From Gemmobacter aquaticus (lineage in GTDB: Bacteria > Pseudomonadota > Alphaproteobacteria > Rhodobacterales > Rhodobacteraceae): a stretch of DNA of 64,000 bases. The translations under genes were made by a program, and so were the position numbers. This document shows, piece after piece, positions 1 through 8,450 of this stretch. The notes under the pieces were generated by a model. It worked only from the letters and a program-made list of their open reading frames with translations. It had not been told where the DNA came from and did not search any database. How positions within the stretch are numbered: position 1 is the first letter of the stretch; each line of letters begins with the position of its first letter. The stretch covers positions 171,872-235,871 of the forward strand of contig NZ_VOAK01000024.1 in assembly GCF_007859075.1 (NCBI RefSeq), written 5' to 3'.

Positions 1-626
1 CCGTCGAACAACTGCAACGAATGATCGAACACGGTGAGCTGAGGCCCGGCAGCATGGTGTCGGAACGCGGATTGATGGAGCTGACGGGTCTCGGGCGCAC
101 CCCGGTGCGCGAAGCGATCCAGCGGCTTGCGATGACGCGGATGCTGCACGTCCACCCCAGCAAGGGGATCGAGGTTCCTGCCGTCTCGGTCGAGGATCAG
201 CTGAACGGGCTGGAGGTGCGCCGCACGCTCGAAAGCCTAGCAGTTACATTGGCCTGCACTCGCGCCACGGAGCAGGACATGACCGATATGGGCACGCTCA
301 GAAGTGCGCTCACCGGCGATTTCCAACTGTCGGCCTATGCCGAAACGGTCAGGCAGACCCATGCGCTGATCATTCGTGCAGCATCGAACCCCTATCTCGA
401 TACCATGATGACCCCACTGCAGGCGCTATCGCGCCGGTTCTGGATCATTCACGTCAGTGACACCGCACGCGAGATCGCCGAGGGCCGCGCCCTGCATGCC
501 GAGATCCTGACGCAAATCCTGAACCGCGACGCCAACGCCGCCAAAACCGCATCGCTCGCACTGAACGACTATCTCGTGCGCTTTGCCGTCGCGACAATCA
601 CCCGGCGCGCACATCCGGGGAACTGA
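1..626 (+). CDS. GntR-family transcriptional regulator (5' end outside window)
   Basis: The reading frame is open to the left edge of the window, so the start lies outside; an ATG at 21 exists but falls inside the winged-helix domain. The N-terminal part carries the GntR signature (L-R-P-G, then S-E-R, then GRTPVREAIQRL), which is the DNA-recognition helix. The remainder is an all-helical domain of the FCD/FadR type (charged helices with an R-x-x-L-E pattern), which usually binds a small carboxylic-acid effector. It is a cytoplasmic DNA-binding repressor or activator; the target is unknown because its usual neighbours are off-window. It may be host backbone flanking the island to its right. 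Confidence 0.85.
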   Translation, partial: VEQLQRMIEHGELRPGSMVSERGLMELTGLGRTPVREAIQRLAMTRMLHVHPSKGIEVPAVSVEDQLNGLEVRRTLESLAVTLACTRATEQDMTDMGTLRSALTGDFQLSAYAETVRQTHALIIRAASNPYLDTMMTPLQALSRRFWIIHVSDTAREIAEGRALHAEILTQILNRDANAAKTASLALNDYLVRFAVATITRRAHPGN

Positions 627-1040
627 ACTGACCGATGGTTGGAGCTAGGACGAGTTCATGGCGCGCACACGCCAAGGCATGTCGGTCGATGACGCCTGAG
701 ATGGTAAGGTTGGCAATAGCGAACGATGGGCGGAGAGCCGCCCGTGAGGCTGCGGCATCGCGCCCGCGGCAATCAGCGAACAGCGGACCTTCGCATCCCG
801 CTCAGACGGCTACGCGACGGGCAGAAAAACGGACTTAGCTCCCAAGAAATACTCTTCTTACGCGCCCGGTGACCGGCCTCATCGATGGTCGGCATCGCCG
901 CCCATCGGGATACTCGCTGCGAGAGAACTTCGAAGCCGAGTCGATCTTGCGCTTTGCCCTCTTATCCATTCCACTCCGTAATGTGCGGCTTGCCAAACGT
1001 AATTTCCGCCGCTTCGCCTATTGAGAAGAGTTTTCCGCCC
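627..1040. other. Intergenic stretch without a convincing gene
   Basis: About 410 bases between the GntR gene and the giant ATPase. The frame of the downstream gene is open from 885, but the 52 codons before the ATG at 1041 are rich in Cys, Ser and Arg and do not look like protein. The promoter of the ATPase/helicase operon should lie here. I see no clear hairpin, tRNA fragment or repeat, so the left end of the island was not found here. Confidence 0.5.
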
Positions 1041-4000
1041 ATGACGATGCACCGCGACGAAAAGTCGATCATCGAGGACCTTCGGACCAACCTGAAGGAA
1101 CGCTACCATTTCGAGGGCGGACGGACGCTCCTGCGAGAACTGCTGCAAAACGCGGATGATTCCGGTTCAGAGCAAGTCAGGATCGCAGTCCTGCCCGGCT
1201 GGCCCGAGGCAGATCACCCGCTCCTGAGGGTTCCGGGGCTGATGGTTGCGAACGACGGCCGATATGACGCGGAATCAGCGCAAGGGATTGCGCGCTTCGG
1301 CGGCAGCGTCAAGGCCACCGACACCGCTGCCATCGGGCGGTTCGGAATGGGACAGAAGACAGCGTTCCACGTCTGCGACGCCTTTCTCGTTGTCTCTGAA
1401 GGGCACGAAACCGAAGTTCCGCCCCTGGTGGTCAATCCCTACATCGTCATCGGAAAGCCCGGGGATGCCTGCCTCGAATGGGAAGACGCACCGACCGCGC
1501 GGGACCGTGATCTGCTTCTGTCCAGTGGCCTCGCAGGCTTCGCCCGGAAGATGGTCCAATGGTATCCCCTCCGGAGCTCAAGCCTCAAACCGAAGACGAC
1601 CACCAACGGCTTCCTACCCAAGTCCTACGACACAAGCTTGCTGGATGATGCCAACGACCCGTTCTGGCTGTCTGGCATCGTTTCGCTGTTGCGCAACGTC
1701 AGCAAGCTCGAGGTTGTCGTGGCCAATGGCACGTCCATTGTCATTGATCGGGCCGCTTCCCCGCGTCTGCGCTTCGATCCCGCAACGCCGGGGCAGACGG
1801 ATTTCGGCGGTCCGCTATGTGCCGGAATCCGCAGTGTAGGCAAGGAGATAATGGCGACGGCGGATTTCGGCACTGACCTGACCGCCTCGGAAGGTTGGCC
1901 GGACATCCTCGATCGGCAGGACGATGTCATGGTTCGGCAGAAGGCGTTGCCGCATGGTGCTGTGGCGCTTCTCGTTGATCCCGACGGGCGAGATGAACTC
2001 GACATCACGTGGTCCGTTTTCCTTCCGGTCGCGAGCGAAAGCGCGCCCCATGTCGTTGGGACTGGAAAGGTGCGGCTGTTCCTGCATGGCTACTTCTTCG
2101 TAACCAGCGGACGGGACGCCATCCTCGGCCACGACAAGGACATGCTGGACGACGTCAGCGCCGCATGGAACGCGCGGGTGCGCGACGAACTCGTGCTGCC
2201 TCTGCTGCCGGGTTTGTTAATGGATGCACTCGAGTCAGACGCCCTGACTGAAGAAAAGCTCCACGCGGTCGTGTCCGGCTTGAATGCGTCCGAGCTCATA
2301 CGGAACCATCGCACCGCGATCTCGTCGCGGCAAGTTTTGGCACGGACCCTGAGCGACCGAAAGATCGGCTGGACGCTGAAAGTGCCCAGCCTTCAATTCC
2401 GCGCTCTGCCCGCGCCGGAAAACACCCGACTTCCCAAGATCCTGGAGCTGATCCCCGACATCGAGCAACGCATGGCTGAGTGGAACCTTGTTCCAACGGT
2501 CGGGTCCAACGCAGTCCTGGCGCCAGTTGCCGCTGCCTGGCAGGACGAGGAGCTTGCCCGGATGGCCGGGCTCCTAACCCCCACCGTATTCGGTAAGGGA
2601 GGTAAGCTCGCACGCTTCGGTGAATTCCTCGATTTTGTACGCCGCGAGCGCGTGGACAAGTCGCTAGCACTTGTCGAGCCTGTCTTGGACCTGCTTCGCC
2701 GGGCGATGGCACAGCGCGATGTCGACATGGCAGAGAGCGAACACATACGGATGGTCCTTCGCCATCTTCCGGACGATTGTGTGCTGCCCATGCCACCGAG
2801 CGTGATGCGCAGCAGCAAGATGCGCCGGACGCTGGCCTCGGTCGAGGCTGCGCCGCTGTGTATTCACCAGGACTGGCGTCCGACAAGCTTGGGAGCCCGA
2901 ACCCTGTCGCTAATCGAAGCGAAGGCCCTGTTGACGGCCCTGCAACCGCTGCTGAAGGACACCGCGACCGAGGACGCGGCCGCAACCGCCGCGATTGCCA
3001 TCCTGAAGGCGATGGGGGTCAACCTGGCAGAGGCACAGGCTGACGCGGAGTTCCGGGCCCTGCACATCGTCCGGGTCGATAAGGGACTTGGCTTCCCTCG
3101 AAGTGCCAGCCTCGACGATCTGTCAAAGGCAGCAAGCGGCGGTCGGCTTTTCGCACATAACAACGAGAACCGGAAACTTGTCGAGCTGCTCGAACGTGCA
3201 GCCCCCGGAGCCGGCGCCATGATGATCAACTATGCCGAGGCAGCCCAGCTTCTGACCGAACTTGGAATTGGCCTGACTTATGCGAAGGATCCTTCGTATG
3301 AAACGGCCCGCCTTGCCGCGGAGGCAGATGCTTTTGGGCCCGATGAAGCGCGTCTCGACCTGATGCACAAGCTCTGGAGCACCGAGAGCAAGTACCGCCC
3401 TTATCTGCGCGCACTTCTTGCCGGACGTCGCGAAGCCCGCTTCGACGACCGAGACCTGCTTTGGATCGAAGGGGGGAACGTCCAGCTCGACACCTTTGCG
3501 CGCACCCTCGTCGGTGGAGACGACAAGACTATCCTGCTGTCTTCGACCCTGCTGATGCGCATCGATGCAGAGAAACAGGGCCTGCTTGGTGTCCGCCGGT
3601 TCGATGGCGCAGTTCTTGGCCAAAAGTTCGTCGCCAACCAGAGGTATATTGCAGCGGCTCCGATTTCCTCAGAACTGTTATCGGCCTTCTTCACGGCGAA
3701 TATCCCAGACGAAGATCTCGAGCGTCTACCGATCTTCGAGACGAACCAAGGGCGCGTTTCTGCCGTGCAAGGCTATCGCCATAACCCGGACCTGCCCTTT
3801 CCGGATGGTATCGATGTGCCCATATTGCAGGCCCCTTTCGGCAACGCGGCGCAGGAACAGTTTCGCCGGATCACCTCGGCACGGATATGGTCTGCAGAAA
3901 GGCAACTTGTCTTCCTCCTCCGCCAACCTGAGCCCGCGCGGTACGGCGCGCAGATCATCGCGTCCATTCGGGAAGGCAGAAGTCCGGAAACTCTCCCCTT

Positions 4001-7000
4001 GCTTGCGGAGGCGCCGTGGCTCACGCTTAAGGACGGGCACGCTGTCGCGCCTGCGTCAGTGATGGATCTGCCGGGTTTGAATTCGGACCTGCTCCCTGCG
4101 GACATTGCAACGCGGAACGATTTACCGGTCGGTCTGCTGGACGAGGACACCCTACGTCTGCTGGTGAAAGACGGTGTGCTGAAGGACGCCGCCGCAAGCA
4201 AAAGTGCCCTGCTTGATCGTCTTTCTGATGGAAGCCTCCCGTGCTGGTTCGGCGAGCGGCCGGGTGACATCGCCGCTCACCTGCAATCGCTCGCAAAAGA
4301 TGGCGCGGATCTGACTTTGCCGGGATGGCCCCTTCTGGCCTGGCTGTTGTCGGCGCCAGGCGCCGAGGCACTGACCATCATGCGCGAGGTCCAGCAGCAT
4401 GGAGCACCGGACCCTGAACACTTCCACGGTTGGATGGATGCGCTATCACGCATCGCCGCGTCAGGAAGCCACGCCGCCCGCGCTGTCTATGACTCGGGCT
4501 TCCGCCTTCTGGCGAGAACGTCGATCGGTCAGATCGGGAAGATCCTTTCCGGAACGCTGGTGCCAACGCGCGACGGAACCTGGCGTGCCGCCACCGAGGT
4601 GGTCGCGCATGGCGGTGCCGTTGCCTTCCCGTATCGTCTCGACCCCGAATTGTCGCGGTTGCTCCCGCAGACCGCACAGGGTTCGAGCGACGACCCGCGA
4701 AAGCTTCGCCTAAGCGACCCGCCCGCTGAACTGACAGAAAAGCAGTCCGCCGATAGCCTGAGGCCGATCCTCGCCCGTGCGAAAGTTGCCGTTCCCGCTG
4801 AGATGCTTGCCGTTCTGGTGTTTATGCTCGGTCGGTCGGATTACTGGCGCGCTCTGATGCGTGAAGAGCTTGGCCTGGCTGCCCCGGTTATCGAGGGGAT
4901 CGAGCGCGATTTCGAGAGCCAGGTGGAGGCGGGGTACAGGAAAGGTAGCGACCAAAGCCTCAAGGCCCGGTCCGCCCGAATGCGAATCCAGTTCCGTCCG
5001 CGACGCGATCTGCAAGGTGAGGACGAGTTCGTCAGCATCGCGGGAACATCCGTGATGCTCCCCCTCGGAGACGCGCAGCCGCTGGAGATCGTCGGAACCA
5101 TCTATCAGAACTGGAAAAACGAGCATACCAAAGACTTGCATAGCCTAAAAAGGCGACGCGCTCTCGACGTGGTGTTGCCGGACGATGTGCGGCTGACGGA
5201 CCGACATGTCACTGAATTCTGCCGAACCCTGGCCGAAGAATATGTCGGCAGTGTCAAGGATCAACCCGAAGCACGCGCCGCTCTGGACGCGCTGCTTGCA
5301 GGTCGAGCACGGTTTGCCGAACATGTCGCGAGTGCAGTCAGGGCCGAAATCCGCGACCAGATGCCAAAGATCCTTGGCGAAATGAAGCCTAGGCCCGGCG
5401 GCATCTTGGAACGTGCGCGAAAGGACTACGAGGATGCGGTGCGCGGCGCTGGAGATGGTGCCGATGCCATTCGCAAAGATCTTAAGGACCGGCTTTGGAC
5501 GACCGTCGATCAACCCGTTGGACACGCGGAATTGCTAGAACGCGTGCGGGCGAGGATCACAGAGGACGGATACACTCCGGCACGGATCTTCTTCGAGCTT
5601 TTCCAGAACGCGGACGATGCCTGGCAGCAGGATCCAGCCTGGACCGATGCCCCCGGACGGTTTGAGCTTTCGCGCAATCGTGGTACGACCACCATGAAAC
5701 ACTGGGGAAGGCTCATCAACGTTGTCGGTACAGGCAGTCACGGCGAGCGCATGGGCTGGCACCGAGACCTCTACCATATGCTTCTGCTCAACCTCAGTGA
5801 CAAGGATCGCGCGGAGGCCGTGACGGGCAAGTTCGGCCTGGGCTTCAAGGCAGTCCATCTTCTGGCGGATCAGGTGCGGATCGCCAGCCGACACGTCGCC
5901 TGCCACGTCCATGGCGGGCTGCTGCCCGATCCTTGGGATCAGGGAAAGGAGCGTTCTTTTGGTGCGACACGGAAGGGCCGCCCCGCCACGATCATCGAAT
6001 TCGATCAGAAGGCGGGACAGGACTATGACGCGGCCTGGGACGCTTTCCGCCGGTCAGCGCGCTGGTTGCCCGCAATGGCGCGTGGCATCCGGCAGGTCGA
6101 TATCCGCAAGGAGGCTCTCGCCGAGACCTTCGGCGCGTCCTTCGAGGATACGGGAACCGAGAACGTCCGAATTTTGACCTTGACCGGAACCGAATCCGGC
6201 AAGGCGCTTGTACTTGATCTGGACGAGGATACGACGCTGTTCTTGCCCCTCGGTCCGACCGGGCCGATTCCGCCCGCCGAAGGTACCCCCGGCCTGTGGT
6301 TGCTGGCGCCGCTGGATGTCGACGCGCGCCCGCGATGGCTAATGAACAGCCGCAGCTTTGCAGTCAATCCGGGCCGGGGGCACCTGCGGGGCACATTGGA
6401 CGAACGCAAGGCTCTGTTCCGAAAGCATGGCACCAGCCTAGCGCGCAGGCTCAAGTCTTTGGCAAAACTGCTAGAAAACGACTGGCCTGCGTTCGCGCAG
6501 AAGGCCGGTTTGTCCAATCCGGACCCTGAAGAAGGCCGAAGCCTGTTCTGGACCGCCCTGGCCGACAACTTCATACCGGATCTGCGTCACGACTTGCTAG
6601 GGTCTCTCCACATGGACGATACCCGACCGCGTGACATCACCAACCAGACCCCCGACAGCGCCCGGCTCGGCTGGGCGAGTCTGGTCAGCGACGCGCCCGT
6701 CTTCCCGACAGGTCTCGCCGCTCCCTTCGCACCCCTGTTGCGAGCCACGGATGTTCGCTGGCAAGTCGCCGGCGTGATGGATTTTCCGGGTGCCGCAAAT
6801 CGGCTTGCAGGTCATCCCGCCGCCCAGCGGATCCTGTCGAGCAGCGTGTCGAGCCGAGCAGCCCGCACGCTTGAACGCATCGGCCTCAGGGTTCCAAGTC
6901 CCCTGCATGGCGGCGGCCTTCTCGCGGAAGCTCTCAAGGAGAGTCGCCGGATCGACCCGGAACTGGCTTCATGGCTTGGCGGTATCCTGTCGTCCGCACC

Positions 7001-8450
7001 GATGAAGCAAGACGAACGAGAACAAGCCCTGCTCCATTTGCGCACTGCGACGTTCTGCATGGCGGATGGCAGATGGGGACCGGCGGCATTCATGCCGTAT
7101 GACAATGAACGGGCCGATCCGGACGAGCGGTTGATTTCCGAGTTCGTACCATCGGACAATATCCTGTCCGGGAGTTACACCGGCGACGCGATCAGCCTTT
7201 ACGAACTCGCACGCGGTAGCGGTCATCTCGGCAGCCTTCTTGCACCGGCGAGGCTCGCCCAATTTGCCCGCGAATGCAAAACGATCGAAGCGAAGCGCGC
7301 AGTTGTGACGTACATGGTGCGCGGCGAAAGAGGCCGAAAGCTGGCCGAGGAGTTGGGCATCCGGCGCTGTAGCTGGCTCCCCCCTGATTTCGAAGCATTT
7401 TGCAAAAGTGACTTCGCACAGGGGTTGAACCGCAACGATCTTCTGCGGCACGTTCTTCCGCATCTCTACGCAGGCGAACATGAGGAACGTCTCGATGGGA
7501 CCCGGTATACTGCCCCTGCAGGCGGATATTCTCCGACAGGCCAGCTCGGAGGTCAGGCAAATCCAGCCCTCGTCCTCGAACGTCTCCATGCATGGTGGTC
7601 GCAAGAATCCCAGAAGCTTTGCAGCAACTACAACGTTGACACCTACCCCGCGAACTCCAAGCCGGAACGGCTCCTCGACAAGCACTACGACGATGATCCC
7701 GAAGGGTGGTTCACCTTCTTCGCCCAAGCCGTCTTCCGAAGTATCGAGTGGGGCAACGCAGCCGCCAGCCGCAACTTCATCAAAGATGCCAAGGGCGACG
7801 GCTGGTGGGGCGAGATGGCCCGTATCTCGCAAGTGCACAGCTACAAACCATGGACAGATCGACTGGAAGAGCTTGCGAGGATTGATGGCAAGGCCGAGGA
7901 CTATCGACCATGGCGCCGTGCGCTGGGGGAACTCTACGTCGTCGCTCGCTGGCTTCCCGAGTACGTAGACGTCTATCAGAACCTGCCACGGTTCGTGGAA
8001 CGCGAAGGAGCGATCAGCCTCGTCGATCATTGGTGGCCGAGTGCCTCGCCATTGCATCAGAGGCGCGGCACTGAGGGGGCTTCGCTAATCCGCACGCTCG
8101 GAAACGGCGCGAACTGGATGATCCGCGAGGGCGTGCGGGCCGGTATCTGGGGAGATCTCGGCGGCTATATGCACAGCTACGGCTGGGCGAAATCCTCGGC
8201 GATGGTGCGTTTCGCGGATCGGATAGGCTGGAGACATCTACTTGACCTTGGCGGGATGGATGCCTCGCGCGTAATCTACTCCGAGTTCGAAGCAGTCCTC
8301 AGGGAACGCGCATCTTTTGGTGGCGCCCTTGACCTTCCCATCCAGCTTTTAATGACCCAGAAGCACGAGGGCGCGCAGGAGGTCATCTTCGGACCTGATA
8401 CCCCCAGGATTTCGAAAGACAACGTCGAAGAAGAGGACTTCATCGCATGA
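1041..8450 (+). CDS. Giant sacsin/Hsp90-like (GHKL) ATPase protein, 2469 aa
   Basis: The start was placed at the ATG at 1041, just before the conserved domain, rather than at 885. A first GHKL-type ATP-binding module lies at the N-terminus: N-box RELLQNADD (about residues 32-40), a VANDG motif (about 69-73) and a glycine-rich lid GRFGMGQK (about 99-106). A second module appears near residues 1517-1607, with N-box ELFQNADDAW and lid GKFGLGFKAVH. This resembles proteins annotated as sacsin N-terminal ATP-binding-like. The long linkers between and after the modules have no motif I recognise, and I see no membrane segment or signal peptide. Its stop codon overlaps the start of the helicase gene by 4 bp, so the two are co-translated. 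Such ATPases often sit in defence islands, but the function here is inference. Confidence 0.85.
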   Translation: MTMHRDEKSIIEDLRTNLKERYHFEGGRTLLRELLQNADDSGSEQVRIAVLPGWPEADHPLLRVPGLMVANDGRYDAESAQGIARFGGSVKATDTAAIGRFGMGQKTAFHVCDAFLVVSEGHETEVPPLVVNPYIVIGKPGDACLEWEDAPTARDRDLLLSSGLAGFARKMVQWYPLRSSSLKPKTTTNGFLPKSYDTSLLDDANDPFWLSGIVSLLRNVSKLEVVVANGTSIVIDRAASPRLRFDPATPGQTDFGGPLCAGIRSVGKEIMATADFGTDLTASEGWPDILDRQDDVMVRQKALPHGAVALLVDPDGRDELDITWSVFLPVASESAPHVVGTGKVRLFLHGYFFVTSGRDAILGHDKDMLDDVSAAWNARVRDELVLPLLPGLLMDALESDALTEEKLHAVVSGLNASELIRNHRTAISSRQVLARTLSDRKIGWTLKVPSLQFRALPAPENTRLPKILELIPDIEQRMAEWNLVPTVGSNAVLAPVAAAWQDEELARMAGLLTPTVFGKGGKLARFGEFLDFVRRERVDKSLALVEPVLDLLRRAMAQRDVDMAESEHIRMVLRHLPDDCVLPMPPSVMRSSKMRRTLASVEAAPLCIHQDWRPTSLGARTLSLIEAKALLTALQPLLKDTATEDAAATAAIAILKAMGVNLAEAQADAEFRALHIVRVDKGLGFPRSASLDDLSKAASGGRLFAHNNENRKLVELLERAAPGAGAMMINYAEAAQLLTELGIGLTYAKDPSYETARLAAEADAFGPDEARLDLMHKLWSTESKYRPYLRALLAGRREARFDDRDLLWIEGGNVQLDTFARTLVGGDDKTILLSSTLLMRIDAEKQGLLGVRRFDGAVLGQKFVANQRYIAAAPISSELLSAFFTANIPDEDLERLPIFETNQGRVSAVQGYRHNPDLPFPDGIDVPILQAPFGNAAQEQFRRITSARIWSAERQLVFLLRQPEPARYGAQIIASIREGRSPETLPLLAEAPWLTLKDGHAVAPASVMDLPGLNSDLLPADIATRNDLPVGLLDEDTLRLLVKDGVLKDAAASKSALLDRLSDGSLPCWFGERPGDIAAHLQSLAKDGADLTLPGWPLLAWLLSAPGAEALTIMREVQQHGAPDPEHFHGWMDALSRIAASGSHAARAVYDSGFRLLARTSIGQIGKILSGTLVPTRDGTWRAATEVVAHGGAVAFPYRLDPELSRLLPQTAQGSSDDPRKLRLSDPPAELTEKQSADSLRPILARAKVAVPAEMLAVLVFMLGRSDYWRALMREELGLAAPVIEGIERDFESQVEAGYRKGSDQSLKARSARMRIQFRPRRDLQGEDEFVSIAGTSVMLPLGDAQPLEIVGTIYQNWKNEHTKDLHSLKRRRALDVVLPDDVRLTDRHVTEFCRTLAEEYVGSVKDQPEARAALDALLAGRARFAEHVASAVRAEIRDQMPKILGEMKPRPGGILERARKDYEDAVRGAGDGADAIRKDLKDRLWTTVDQPVGHAELLERVRARITEDGYTPARIFFELFQNADDAWQQDPAWTDAPGRFELSRNRGTTTMKHWGRLINVVGTGSHGERMGWHRDLYHMLLLNLSDKDRAEAVTGKFGLGFKAVHLLADQVRIASRHVACHVHGGLLPDPWDQGKERSFGATRKGRPATIIEFDQKAGQDYDAAWDAFRRSARWLPAMARGIRQVDIRKEALAETFGASFEDTGTENVRILTLTGTESGKALVLDLDEDTTLFLPLGPTGPIPPAEGTPGLWLLAPLDVDARPRWLMNSRSFAVNPGRGHLRGTLDERKALFRKHGTSLARRLKSLAKLLENDWPAFAQKAGLSNPDPEEGRSLFWTALADNFIPDLRHDLLGSLHMDDTRPRDITNQTPDSARLGWASLVSDAPVFPTGLAAPFAPLLRATDVRWQVAGVMDFPGAANRLAGHPAAQRILSSSVSSRAARTLERIGLRVPSPLHGGGLLAEALKESRRIDPELASWLGGILSSAPMKQDEREQALLHLRTATFCMADGRWGPAAFMPYDNERADPDERLISEFVPSDNILSGSYTGDAISLYELARGSGHLGSLLAPARLAQFARECKTIEAKRAVVTYMVRGERGRKLAEELGIRRCSWLPPDFEAFCKSDFAQGLNRNDLLRHVLPHLYAGEHEERLDGTRYTAPAGGYSPTGQLGGQANPALVLERLHAWWSQESQKLCSNYNVDTYPANSKPERLLDKHYDDDPEGWFTFFAQAVFRSIEWGNAAASRNFIKDAKGDGWWGEMARISQVHSYKPWTDRLEELARIDGKAEDYRPWRRALGELYVVARWLPEYVDVYQNLPRFVEREGAISLVDHWWPSASPLHQRRGTEGASLIRTLGNGANWMIREGVRAGIWGDLGGYMHSYGWAKSSAMVRFADRIGWRHLLDLGGMDASRVIYSEFEAVLRERASFGGALDLPIQLLMTQKHEGAQEVIFGPDTPRISKDNVEEEDFIA

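Noticed and set aside
885..1040. Upstream extension of the giant ATPase
   Set aside because: The 52 extra codons are Cys/Ser/Arg-rich and unlike the family start; the ATG at 1041 directly precedes the ATPase domain.
6969..8057. 362-codon minus-strand ORF opposite the giant ATPase
   Set aside because: Antisense shadow without motif; the plus strand codes for a continuous protein.
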